The translations under genes were made by a program, and so were the position numbers. A stretch of DNA of 64,000 nucleotides from assembly GCF_026314295.1 (NCBI RefSeq), contig NZ_CP111108.1, forward strand, positions 1,860,001 through 1,924,000, given 5' to 3'. Positions 15,444-23,589 of this stretch are shown here, in pieces (position 1 is the stretch's first letter; the number at the start of each line of letters is the position of its first letter). The DNA is from Caproicibacterium sp. BJN0003 (GTDB lineage: Bacteria > Bacillota > Clostridia > Oscillospirales > Acutalibacteraceae). The notes beneath the pieces were generated by a model, which was not told the origin of the DNA, made no database searches, and worked only from the letters and a program-made list of their open reading frames with translations.

Positions 15444-17924
15444 TTATGGAGTTGGAATGCCCACTTGTATTGTGTTTGGTATCTGCGTGATGATGGGAGT
15501 GTACAGATCAACATCTTGTTTGGGCGTGGAAAGAGATACTACCAGAGAATATCTAATTTTGCTATCACATTTTCCGAGATAACTTCTTTCACGCCACCAC
15601 CCAATAACTGGATACACTGCAATGTAATTGGCATTACACAAGTTCACAGCACTGTCTTTAATGAAATCAGAATGGATTGATCCTACATCTCTATTATCAG
15701 AGCCTAAATACCAGCGTGTACTTCCACTGCTTCCGTCGCCCTTGTCCTTAATATCTTCTCCACGCATTTTTATATCGATACGTTTCTTGAAGTCCTCAAT
15801 GGTTTCATCCGTATTCATCACATCAAAACGTAATCCGCATGAAGGATAGCGATACCTGTCTCGCCAACCTTTTTCGCCAGGACCGGGTTCAATGAAATAG
15901 GATAATGTAACGCGCAATTCAACATCAATGCTACCCAATGCTTGGAGGACTTCCGCAGGCCAAGGAATCTTATGTAAGTGCATCTCCTTCATTTGAGGTC
16001 GACTTCCATTTTTCTCAAATGGTTGGAGTTCACCTTGAATAATCATATTCACGGAATTGTTCATACATTGGATAGCCTTATCTAAATGCGGAATTCCATA
16101 ACCACATGAGCGAAGCAAGTTTCGTCGCCCTTTTGTCTTTAATTCATCCGTACAGAACTGCTTATGCATTTCACCAGTCCATCTTGCGGAATGGACTAAT
16201 AAAGCTCGTACAGTTTCTGGCCAAATCCCTGGGTACTTCGCGTAAATTTGAGCAGCCATCCATGCTGCTTGAGCTGTTGCGGAGCTTGTACCCCAAATTG
16301 TAGAGAATGGCCGGACGAGAGGCTGTCGGTTTGTCGTCAGCAAAGAAAGGTCAGGGCAAGACATATAATCTTGTCCGTTTGTAGCAACATTACCACCATC
16401 CAAGAGGATCTCTGGCTTTATTGGCCATTTGTTGTCCCAGTTTACCGATGTTGAACTGTACGGAGAGAGGGCTCCTTTGTCGGCAACGGGGGAGAAGCCA
16501 TTGTATTCTTGAGCTCCAATGGTTACATCCTTGGTATATGCACCAACAGTCAAAGCATTCCATGATTGTCCCGGATTTTCAACGCAATGTAGCACGCTTG
16601 CATCAGGGTAGGCTACATCCGACAATTCTGCAGGTTCAACATTACCTGCACTGACGAAGAAAAGTCTCTTTTCTTCGCTCCCCTCGGCGCCAGAAGTAAG
16701 GCTGTCCAAAGCAGCAGACCATGAAGTAGGGCTGCCATCTGGGGTGTTGTATTCGGAAGACGTTACTGCCATGCATACAGCTCGTTCTGCTTCGGGGTTT
16801 GCAATTTCAGCTAAAGCTACTGCACGTTCTGTTACGGCACCATACAAATCCGGTGGATTTTCACCGCGTGGTGGTAGAATTTTTACTGATTCAATCTTAT
16901 GGAGAATATCTTGTGGTTTATCATCCACAAGTTGTTCCTTCAAATCTTTGTACAATGCAATACCGGCCATTTCGGTTCCGTGGCCCTCATCATCAGCTGT
17001 TCCCCAAGTGGATTCAACTGCCTGCACACCTTGATCATAAACCGCTGGAGATAATAGCGGGTGCGCAGCAGACAAACCTGTGTCTAAAAGGCAAACTGTT
17101 GCTTTTGTATCATGAAAAGTTGTTCGCGATAATAATTCCTTTACCCACTCTTGCTGTTCTCTACCCGTTAATTCATCAAAAAAGCTAGTGGATTCTGGAG
17201 CGCGACGCATTTCAGCAATATACTCACAGGCGGAAATCATATTTTTGAGTTGTTCACTGTTAGCTTTGACAAGACGTACAATTCGCTCTGGGAAAACAAT
17301 ATGTCGCTCGTTCAATTCGATTCGAAAATCTGCACAGCAGCTAACAAAGTTGTCCTCTGCTTCTTCCATATCGTTTTGTTCATAGCGAAGCCAAATTTCA
17401 CACCAAACTGGAACATCTGCTGGCATGGTTCGCAGGTCACCAAACCAAAAAGAATCCAGCATTGCTAATTTGACATTCTCAATGCTTCGCACCAAATTAT
17501 TGTTTTTGGGCTTTTGCCCTTCTTCAACAGGTTCAGCATAGGCTTGTACCTTCTCAAGAAAATACGCCTCTTGCCCTGCGGGTATGTAGACAGTTGCCTT
17601 TACTGTTTCAGTACTTGCATCTGTCTTGACGTTCAAAAGACGTATACCTTTCTGAAGATTCTCTAGGCTTTTTATAGCCAAATCATGTTGCGCTGCACTA
17701 GAAAACTCAAGGTATACGCCTTCTTTGTACCGGATAGCCGCAACTTGCTTTTGAGTAAGTGACTGTTCTCGACACTCCTGCAATTTCCGGCTAATAAAAG
17801 CAGCGTGAGCGCCTGGGTTACTACGCTTAGGATAATCGACCTCAAAAGGAGTGCGGCGTGATACATACGGTAACGAGTCCATTGTATTCCGCAAAAAAAT
17901 ATTTTTCTTTTCTATTTCCAACAC
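15444..17924 (-). CDS. ietS: IetS-like subtilisin-family (S8) serine protease
   Basis: 826 residues from a GTG at 17924 (a TTG follows directly) with AGGAGG in the last codons of the AAA gene. Full S8 catalytic triad: Asp near 280 in CLLDTG, His near 314 in EGHGTEM, Ser near 547 in GTSSATAQ. About 250 residues precede the catalytic domain and there is no signal peptide, so the enzyme is probably cytoplasmic. The pairing with a small AAA ATPase encoded immediately upstream matches IetAS, first described as a plasmid stability/incompatibility pair on Agrobacterium pTiC58 and later shown to be anti-phage (Gao et al. 2020, Gao_Iet). The trigger and protease target are not known from sequence. Confidence 0.82.
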   Translation of the reverse strand: MLEIEKKNIFLRNTMDSLPYVSRRTPFEVDYPKRSNPGAHAAFISRKLQECREQSLTQKQVAAIRYKEGVYLEFSSAAQHDLAIKSLENLQKGIRLLNVKTDASTETVKATVYIPAGQEAYFLEKVQAYAEPVEEGQKPKNNNLVRSIENVKLAMLDSFWFGDLRTMPADVPVWCEIWLRYEQNDMEEAEDNFVSCCADFRIELNERHIVFPERIVRLVKANSEQLKNMISACEYIAEMRRAPESTSFFDELTGREQQEWVKELLSRTTFHDTKATVCLLDTGLSAAHPLLSPAVYDQGVQAVESTWGTADDEGHGTEMAGIALYKDLKEQLVDDKPQDILHKIESVKILPPRGENPPDLYGAVTERAVALAEIANPEAERAVCMAVTSSEYNTPDGSPTSWSAALDSLTSGAEGSEEKRLFFVSAGNVEPAELSDVAYPDASVLHCVENPGQSWNALTVGAYTKDVTIGAQEYNGFSPVADKGALSPYSSTSVNWDNKWPIKPEILLDGGNVATNGQDYMSCPDLSLLTTNRQPLVRPFSTIWGTSSATAQAAWMAAQIYAKYPGIWPETVRALLVHSARWTGEMHKQFCTDELKTKGRRNLLRSCGYGIPHLDKAIQCMNNSVNMIIQGELQPFEKNGSRPQMKEMHLHKIPWPAEVLQALGSIDVELRVTLSYFIEPGPGEKGWRDRYRYPSCGLRFDVMNTDETIEDFKKRIDIKMRGEDIKDKGDGSSGSTRWYLGSDNRDVGSIHSDFIKDSAVNLCNANYIAVYPVIGWWRERSYLGKCDSKIRYSLVVSLSTPKQDVDLYTPIITQIPNTIQVGIPTP

Positions 17925-18884
17925 TTATGCCTCCTTTGACGAATATGCGGCAATACGCTCATCGACCAAGAGCATAAGTTGCTTTTGGCTTATCTCAGAG
18001 TTACTCAAGATGGCACTTTTAATGGCATCATCACATACGCGAATAATTTCAGCATGACTTAAAACTTTAGCCCTTTCAACGAGGTCCGTTGATGTTTCAA
18101 AACTATTGTCAAAAGTCGTCAGTTTCAATTCAAACAAACGACGAATTTCGTCCTTGGTCGGCATAGAATAGTGAAGAACATCATCAAAGCGTCTGAATAG
18201 AGCCTGATCCAACAACTTTTGATTGTTAGTCGCTGCTATTATAATACTTTCTGATGTGTCTTGCTCGATAAATTGAAGAAAAGAGTTCAAGATTCTACGC
18301 ATCTCGCCAACTTCGTTGTCCAGACCCCGGTCAGCACCAATCGCGTCAAATTCATCGAAAAAGTACACGCCAATAGACGAATCTACGGAATCAAAAATTT
18401 GACGCAACTTGGAACTGGTTTCGCCCATAAACTTGGTGACCAATTTATCCATCTGTACAGTATAAAGAGGAAGCCCCAACTCAGAAGCAATAACAGATGC
18501 AGTAAAGGTCTTACCGGTACCTGGTTTGCCCTCGATGAGGATTTTCCTTCGGTTGCTTAACCCGTATTTTTGAAGCTTGTTGCGGTTTCTGAACTCATTT
18601 AAAATACGTTCAATACGGCCAGCGATTTCATCTGATACAATTAAATCAGAAAGTCTGTCAGAGGGAACGGTCATAAGTAGCATGGGGTTTTGTTGGTTTA
18701 ATCGTAAAATATTTCCCTTTGTAGATCCGATTTTTTCGGCATACTGTTTCAACTCTCGGGCGAAGGTTTCGTGGCCATGCTTTGCTTCATATGCAGCGAT
18801 TTGAAGAACCACTGTTTTGAATTTCTCTTCATCGTGGTCAATATGTGCTTTAATAAGGTTATTAACATGTTCAGCCGTTGCCAC
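17925..18884 (-). CDS. ietA: IetA-like AAA+ ATPase
   Basis: 319 residues from a GTG at 18884, preceded by GGGGAGGTGATTTT; reading back to 18977 is possible but lacks a binding site. Helical N-terminal domain (1-80), then a classic AAA module: Walker A GKPGTGKT near 118, Walker B YFFDEFDAI near 172, sensor ATNNQ, and FRRFDDV arginine finger region. Its TAA directly abuts the ietS start (no spacer), so the two are translated as one unit. Presumed regulator/unfoldase for the protease in the IetAS defence pair. Lower GC than the neighbouring ICE genes points to separate acquisition. Confidence 0.82.
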   Translation of the reverse strand: MATAEHVNNLIKAHIDHDEEKFKTVVLQIAAYEAKHGHETFARELKQYAEKIGSTKGNILRLNQQNPMLLMTVPSDRLSDLIVSDEIAGRIERILNEFRNRNKLQKYGLSNRRKILIEGKPGTGKTFTASVIASELGLPLYTVQMDKLVTKFMGETSSKLRQIFDSVDSSIGVYFFDEFDAIGADRGLDNEVGEMRRILNSFLQFIEQDTSESIIIAATNNQKLLDQALFRRFDDVLHYSMPTKDEIRRLFELKLTTFDNSFETSTDLVERAKVLSHAEIIRVCDDAIKSAILSNSEISQKQLMLLVDERIAAYSSKEA

Positions 18885-19155
18885 AAAATCACCTCCCCAA
18901 TATATAGAATAAATCATAATAATAGTACTCGTTAGAGCCTCAAAAGTCAATAAAATCGAACATGTCCTGCTCATCATTTTAATAGGACCCTAAATGTGTC
19001 CATAAATAGAGTATTCTTATTCTTAATCATGTTATGCCAAAAAGCGGATTTTGGGAATAATTTATTCTGACGGCAGTGTAACAGTCTTAGACCGAAGGCA
19101 GGACTTTCCTATGAATCGCCAGCGGCACTTTGGGGGCCTTGTTCTGGTGTTACGA
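18885..19155. other. ietA upstream region, no gene seen
   Basis: AT-rich at first (presumed ietA promoter), then from about 19,060 GC-richer sequence that looks like decayed ICE DNA leading into the parA relic. No open frame here resembles a protein I know. Confidence 0.5.
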
Positions 19156-19407
19156 TTGCCGACGCCGCCACCTTATTGGTTGGCGATAGCAATTACGTTG
19201 GTCGTGCAGCCTTCATTTCCGAAAAAAGGACGTCCCATTTTCGTGGAACGCCCTCTAAAATATGATGAGCATATTCGATTTTGGGGTGTAAATACTGCTT
19301 TTCGATTACCTACAAACCCTTGATATTACTGGCTTTTTTTAATAAGTGCCGTAAGAACACTCGCACCATCTAGGCCACGAAACTAAAATGTTTCGTGGCT
19401 CTTTTTG
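19156..19407. repeat. Decayed parA start plus leader, copy B of the duplication
   Basis: On the minus strand 19,156-19,207 reads TNVIAIANQ-stop-GGGVG, i.e. the ParA N terminus with ATG changed to ACG and the Lys codon before the P-loop changed to TAA. The leader that follows matches the live parA leader block by block (see 15,026-15,262), ending in AATAAGTGCCGTAAGAACACTCGCACC. A different terminator-like hairpin follows. It marks the end of an older, related element, now separated from the live copy by ietAS. Confidence 0.75.
19359..19407 (+). repeat. 49-bp hairpin repeat, left copy
   Basis: ACTCGCACCATCTAGGCCACG continuing through ATGTTTCGTGGCTCTTTTTG is repeated with a single difference at 55,322-55,370. 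The core GGCCACGAAAC / GTTTCGTGGC is an inverted repeat followed by TCTTTTTG, so it can also act as a plus-strand terminator. The two copies lie 36 kb apart in the same orientation. Confidence 0.85.
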
Positions 19408-19443
19408 TGTCGTCTATTTTATTTATGAACTATAAAATGGGAA

Positions 19444-19483
19444 AAAGCGCAGCTGCGGAGAGAAGGCTCTGCGGCTACGCTTT
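19444..19483 (-). terminator. Hairpin behind the 73-residue reading frame
   Basis: Minus strand GCGTAGCCGCAGAGCC pairs imperfectly with TCCGCAGCTGCGC, then CTTTTTCCC. It lies 13 bases after the stop of the small gene at 19496-19717. Confidence 0.55.
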
Positions 19484-19495
19484 TATTTACGCTAA

Positions 19496-19717
19496 CTATT
19501 TCAGAAGAGGCATAAATCCTGTTAACTTATTTACTTTTTTCTTACTTCCATAAATAGCAATTCCAAAATAAGTATGTTCTTGTTCTGGTACAGATACTGC
19601 TTTTGAAACGTATTCACTGTAAATATTACAACTCTGTGCCACATCGGAAAAATGGACATCGGACGCGCTTATCGTCTGCGTCAGGCGTAAACTGAATAAT
19701 GATATTGCGTATTTCAT
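19496..19717 (-). CDS. Small protein, possibly DUF6514-like
   Basis: 73 residues. The C-terminal half (HTYFGIAIYGS) resembles short clostridial DUF6514-type proteins, and a terminator-like hairpin follows. The start at 19717 has no clear ribosome binding site and lies next to the divergent ars promoter, so the N terminus may be wrong or truncated. Function unknown. Confidence 0.35.
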   Translation of the reverse strand: MKYAISLFSLRLTQTISASDVHFSDVAQSCNIYSEYVSKAVSVPEQEHTYFGIAIYGSKKKVNKLTGFMPLLK

Positions 19718-19718
19718 A

Positions 19719-19747
19719 TTGACAAAACTTGATTTGACGCATATACT
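19719..19747 (+). promoter_or_regulatory. Sigma-A promoter of the ars operon
   Basis: Consensus TTGACA (19719-19724), 17-bp spacer, TATACT (19742-19747). The first ArsR-type operator starts 8 bases downstream, so repressor bound there would cover the start point. Confidence 0.85.
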
Positions 19748-19755
19748 AATAACAC

Positions 19756-19771
19756 ATCAAATAATTTTGAT
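19756..19771. promoter_or_regulatory. ArsR-type operator 1
   Basis: ATCAAATAATTTTGAT, a 16-bp near-perfect palindrome between promoter and arsR start. Same sequence class as operator 2 at 20,146, and of the A/T-rich ATCAAA...TTTGAT type bound by ArsR/SmtB proteins. Confidence 0.75.
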
Positions 19772-19784
19772 ATGAGGTGATGAC

Positions 19785-20108
19785 TTGGCAACCGTTTATG
19801 AGGAACACGCAAAAGTGTTCAAAGCATTGTGTGATGAAAAACGTTTAAGGATACTTGAGCTTCTTCGCGGCGGGGAAAAATGCGCCTGCATTTTGTTGGA
19901 ACAATTGGACTTAGGGCAGTCGGGGCTTTCCTATCACATGAAGATTCTGGTTGAATCAGGTATTGTGGAGAGCCGTCAGGAAGGCAAATGGACACATTAC
20001 AAAATCAGTGAAAAGGGCAGCGCTTATGCTGGTACTCTACTGAAAGAATTGACAACGCCCAACGCAGTAGCCGAAGAGAATATTGGCTGCATTTGCTGCA
20101 AATACTAA
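19785..20108 (+). CDS. arsR: ArsR/SmtB family metalloid-responsive repressor
   Basis: 107 residues, TTG start at 19785 after GAGGTGATGAC. Winged-helix fold with FKALCDEKRLRILELL, the metal-site helix region KCACILLEQ and the recognition helix QSGLSYHMKIL. Extra cysteines at the C terminus (CICCKY) may take part in As(III)/Sb(III) binding. First gene of the operon; binds the palindromes at 19,756 and 20,146 by inference. Confidence 0.88.
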   Translation: MATVYEEHAKVFKALCDEKRLRILELLRGGEKCACILLEQLDLGQSGLSYHMKILVESGIVESRQEGKWTHYKISEKGSAYAGTLLKELTTPNAVAEENIGCICCKY

Positions 20109-20145
20109 AAGCTATCTGGATGATGGCTTTTTTAAAGCAGAATAC

Positions 20146-20161
20146 ATCAAAATATTTTGAT
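20146..20161. promoter_or_regulatory. ArsR-type operator 2
   Basis: ATCAAAATATTTTGAT, a perfect 16-bp palindrome in the arsR-permease gap. It probably allows separate control of the permease and downstream genes, or reflects assembly of two units each carrying its own operator. Confidence 0.72.
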
Positions 20162-20198
20162 ATGATTGTCCTTTTATCGAAAGTGAGGTTTTTATCCA

Positions 20199-21212
20199 GT
20201 GCAAATACTAAAAGCAATTTGGGATTTCTTCCAGTATCAGATTCTTGCCATGAAGTGGCTGGATGGGCTGATTGGAAGAGGCCTATCCGCTATTGGACTT
20301 GATACGTCGGCACGGCTGGGCGGAAGCATTGAATTCTTCCTGTACGACGTAATTAAGATTACGATACTTCTGTGTTTCCTGATTTTTCTCATCAGCTATA
20401 TTCAAAGCTATTTCCCTCCAGAGCGCAGCAAGCGAATTCTTGGACGTTTTCATGGTGTCTGGGCCAACTGCATCTCGGCGCTCCTTGGGACGGTGACGCC
20501 GTTCTGTTCCTGCTCCTCCATACCACTGTTCATCGGGTTTACATCAGCTGGGCTTCCGGTCGGCGTGACGTTCTCGTTCCTGATTTCCTCTCCGATGGTG
20601 GATCTCGGATCGCTGCTCCTGTTGATGGGCATCTTTGGAGCAAAGGTGGCAATCATCTATGTGGCCGTCGGTCTGGTTGTCGCGGTTGTCGGTGGTACGA
20701 TTATCGAGAAACTGCATATGGAGAGATATGTTGAAAGCTTTATTCTGTCAGCGGGCAGTGTGGATATTGAATCCCCCGATCTGACAAAGAAAGACCGGCT
20801 GATTTATGCAAAGGAGCAAATGCTGTCCACTTTCAAAAAAGTGTTTCCTTATATTTTAGTCGGTGTCGGCATCGGTGCGGTCATTCACAACTGGATTCCA
20901 GCGGAATGGGTGTCGCTTGTGCTCGGCAGCAAAAATCCCTTTGGTGTTATTCTGGCAACCCTGATCGGTGTGCCGATGTACGCAGATATTTTTGGCACAA
21001 TTCCGATTGCGGAGGCACTGTTATACAAAGGAGCGCAGCTTGGCACGATCCTCTCCTTTATGATGGCCGTAACCACGTTGTCCCTGCCGTCCATGATCAT
21101 GCTCCGCAAGGCGGTGAAGCCAAAGCTGCTGGCGCTGTTCATCGGTATCTGTACCATAGGCATTATCCTTGTAGGTTACTTCTTTAACGCGATTCAGGGA
21201 TTCATCATATAA
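20199..21212 (+). CDS. arsP: ArsP/DUF318-type permease
   Basis: 337 residues, GTG start at 20199. About eight to ten membrane segments and the family signature TPFCSCSSIPLF with a cysteine pair, near residue 100. Members export trivalent organoarsenicals (ArsP) or other metal(loid) ions; substrate cannot be settled from sequence. Replaces the usual ArsB/Acr3 in this operon. Followed 13 bases later by the ferredoxin-DUF2703 gene. Confidence 0.82.
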   Translation: MQILKAIWDFFQYQILAMKWLDGLIGRGLSAIGLDTSARLGGSIEFFLYDVIKITILLCFLIFLISYIQSYFPPERSKRILGRFHGVWANCISALLGTVTPFCSCSSIPLFIGFTSAGLPVGVTFSFLISSPMVDLGSLLLLMGIFGAKVAIIYVAVGLVVAVVGGTIIEKLHMERYVESFILSAGSVDIESPDLTKKDRLIYAKEQMLSTFKKVFPYILVGVGIGAVIHNWIPAEWVSLVLGSKNPFGVILATLIGVPMYADIFGTIPIAEALLYKGAQLGTILSFMMAVTTLSLPSMIMLRKAVKPKLLALFIGICTIGIILVGYFFNAIQGFII

Positions 21213-21225
21213 GGAGGAAAGTATT

Positions 21226-21987
21226 ATGGCAAAGACATGGTATCCTGTTATTGACTATCTGACCTGCGCGGAGTGCGGCACCTGTGCTGCAAAGTGTTCC
21301 CACGGTGTTTATGATCCCTCAAAGGCTCCGTCACCCGTCGTAAAAAATCCGGAGGCATGCATTGACCATTGCCACGGCTGCGGAAATCGGTGCCCGGTTG
21401 GCGCGATTACCTATGTTGGCGACGATACCGGCTGGACACCGCCGAACGGCGCACAGGAATCTGAGGGAGACGGCTGTTCCTGCGGATGCGACACATCTTC
21501 TGAAAAGAAGATTGTCGTTGAGTATCTCTATCTTGATTTGCAGACCTGTAACCGCTGCATCGGAACGGACGCTGTGCTTGATGAAGTAATGGCAACGCTT
21601 ACCCCCGCGCTGCGGCTTGCCGGTTTGGATGTTGAGTATAACAAAATCGAGATGAAATCTGCGGAGCTTGCTGAACGGTTTAGGTTTCTTTCCTCTCCGA
21701 CGATCCGTGTAAATGGTCAGGACATTTGCGGGTTCGTAAAAGAAAACAATTGCGGATGCTGTAGTGAAATAAGCGGAACTGATGTTGACTGTCGGGTATT
21801 CGAATACAAAGGGGAAAGTTATGAAGTACCCCCAAAAGAAATGCTTGCCGAGGCAATTCTGAAAACCATATTCGGAACGACAGGCAATTGTTCCTGCGTC
21901 GATTATAAACTACCGGATAATCTGAAAATTTTTTACGAGGGGAAAGCCAGTAAATCAGCATGCTCCTGCGGGGGCAACTGCTGCTAA
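21226..21987 (+). CDS. Ferredoxin-like / DUF2703 thiol-redox fusion protein
   Basis: 253 residues, ATG at 21226 (AAGGAGGAAAGTATT upstream). N-terminal part has two cysteine clusters of 4Fe-4S type (CAECGTCAAKC and CHGCGNRCPVG), a Cys-rich linker (CSCGCD), then a DUF2703 thioredoxin-like domain (about 90-200) with CNRC. The C terminus ends CSCGGNCC. Likely passes electrons or binds metalloid thiols for the arsenic operon. A ferredoxin domain joined to DUF2703 beside an ArsP-type permease is a recurring but poorly studied arrangement. Confidence 0.75.
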   Translation: MAKTWYPVIDYLTCAECGTCAAKCSHGVYDPSKAPSPVVKNPEACIDHCHGCGNRCPVGAITYVGDDTGWTPPNGAQESEGDGCSCGCDTSSEKKIVVEYLYLDLQTCNRCIGTDAVLDEVMATLTPALRLAGLDVEYNKIEMKSAELAERFRFLSSPTIRVNGQDICGFVKENNCGCCSEISGTDVDCRVFEYKGESYEVPPKEMLAEAILKTIFGTTGNCSCVDYKLPDNLKIFYEGKASKSACSCGGNCC

Positions 21988-22016
21988 CCAATAACATCAA
22001 CTTATAAAGGAGCGTA

Positions 22017-22367
22017 ATGAATATGTCACTGTTCGGAAAGAAAAAGGAAGAAACGACCTCCTCCTGCTGCGGAGGAAACTGCGATGCGGAAAGCATGGCA
22101 AAGGCTGAAAGCGCTAAAACCGAGGGCGCGAGTGTGAAAGTACTTGGAAGCGGCTGCGCAAAATGCAATCAGCTTGAAGCGGCTACTAAAGCAGCGTTGG
22201 AGCAACTCGGCATGGATACGACGATTGACCATGTCACTGATTTCTCACAAATCGCAGCCTATGGCGTAATGTCAACGCCCGCCCTTGTGATAGATGGAAA
22301 AGTGGTTTCTTTTGGCAAGGTTTTAAAGGCCGAGGAAGTTGTGAAGCTTCTGCAAAAAGTCAGATAA
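22017..22367 (+). CDS. Small thioredoxin-like redox disulfide protein
   Basis: 116 residues. N-terminal Cys-rich tail (SSCCGGNC), then a thioredoxin-fold domain from about residue 38 with the active-site-like GCAKC and the cis-Pro motif MSTPAL. Belongs to the MTH895/TraW-like small redox protein family often encoded next to ArsP permeases. Probably the reductant for arsC or the permease. Confidence 0.8.
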   Translation: MNMSLFGKKKEETTSSCCGGNCDAESMAKAESAKTEGASVKVLGSGCAKCNQLEAATKAALEQLGMDTTIDHVTDFSQIAAYGVMSTPALVIDGKVVSFGKVLKAEEVVKLLQKVR

Positions 22368-22389
22368 TTTTTATAAGGACGGTTTTAGC

Positions 22390-22785
22390 ATGAGTAAACC
22401 AAAGGTAGCCTTTATCTGCGTCCATAACTCCTGTCGAAGTCAGATCGCCGAGACACTGGGAAAGCACCTTGCCGCCGATGTTTTTGAAAGTTATTCTGCT
22501 GGGACGGAACTGAAAGACCGCATAAACCCCGATGCGATTCGCCTTATGAAGCAGCTCTATGGAATCGATATGGAACAAAGTCAGTGCCCGAAGCTGCTTG
22601 AGGCACTCCCTCCCGTGGATGTGGTTGTTACAATGGGCTGCAATGTGGAATGTCCGTATCTGCCGTGTAAGCGCCGTGAGGATTGGGGACTACCTGACCC
22701 AACGGGGAAAAACGATGCAGAGTTCATTTCCGTAATGCATACAATTGAGGGTAAAATTACAGACTTAGCAAAATCATTGAAATAG
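22390..22785 (+). CDS. arsC: Arsenate reductase, low-molecular-weight phosphatase type
   Basis: 131 residues. P-loop CVHNSCRS (Cys10, Arg16) with the CX5R motif of thioredoxin-coupled ArsC. Further cysteines in MGCNVECPYLPC supply the disulfide relay, and DWGLPDP is the general-acid loop. Converts arsenate to arsenite. Last intact gene of the ars operon. Start ATG at 22390 after AAGGACGGTTTTAGC. Confidence 0.92.
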   Translation: MSKPKVAFICVHNSCRSQIAETLGKHLAADVFESYSAGTELKDRINPDAIRLMKQLYGIDMEQSQCPKLLEALPPVDVVVTMGCNVECPYLPCKRREDWGLPDPTGKNDAEFISVMHTIEGKITDLAKSLK

Positions 22786-22799
22786 AGACTTAGCATGTC

Positions 22800-23097
22800 G
22801 GCCGGAAAATTAGAATGACTTTGATATTGCATTCCAATCAGGGAAGCCAGTTTACTTTCGTTCAATTTATCGAACACGGTATCACGCAGAGCATGAGCGC
22901 CGCAGGGTGTCCTTATGACAATGCTCCGATGGAACGTTATTACAATACTTTTAAGGCAGAATTGATCAATCGCTTCAACTTTCGAACCGATGAAGAATTG
23001 GCACATGCTGTTTCAGAGTTCGCCTATGTTTGGTACAATCAGGTCCCACCCACATTCGTACAACGATTATCAAACGCCCTATGAGGCAGGTATGGAT
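22800..23097 (+). pseudogene. IS3-family transposase relic (OrfB C terminus)
   Basis: Contains the DDE integrase core pieces LHSNQGSQF, SMSAAGCPYDNAPMERYYNTFK and WYNQ, so it preserves the second Asp and the Glu. The first two thirds of the gene are missing. Near 23,045 a one-base shift moves the ending (PHSYNDYQTPYEAG) into another frame. Directly behind arsC; probably a footprint of the assembly of this cargo. Confidence 0.8.
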
Positions 23098-23589
23098 TGA
23101 ATCAATTTAGACAGCTGTGTTACAAAAACGCTTGACCATTACACTATATAATAGCCATATTAAATAAAGAATAGAATTAAAAGTCTTTAAGCCTCAAGGC
23201 ATTTTTGTCTTGGGGCCTTATTATTATCCATTGTTTTAAGTCTTTCCAAAATTGTCACACTGTCCTATTGGCATAGATTGCGTAATGAAATAGTTTTTGA
23301 TTTTTCTATAATTCGCTGGAAAAAGCCCTTTATTCCTTGGAATCTTCTTTGGTGAATAGGAAAACAAAGGGGAAGGTCCAATCGCCACTTTTTGAGTGCT
23401 TTCCGAAGCGAATAGAGGTCATCAGACTTGTTCTGATAACCTCTATTTTGATATGCTTATAAATTGACCTCTTTTTAACCGGATGTTCAAATGATTGAAG
23501 CAACTGTTTATTTTAACTATTGGGCTGTACTTTATATTTTAGAAAAAAATCAGGCTCCAAGGCGTTTTTGCCCTAGAGCCTAACCTTAC
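23098..23589. other. Gene-free stretch with three hairpins
   Basis: Holds a hairpin at about 23,189-23,219 (plus-strand terminator-like), an AT-rich stretch and an imperfect stem at 23,412-23,446 (ATAGAGGT with ACCTCTAT) closely related to the one at 28,272-28,304. No convincing coding frame. Confidence 0.5.
23552..23581 (-). terminator. Terminator of the serine recombinase gene
   Basis: AGGCTC and GAGCCT with inner GGC/GCC pairs form a stem around AAAAAC, 8 bases behind the recombinase stop; the minus strand continues GATTTTTTTCT. Confidence 0.75.
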
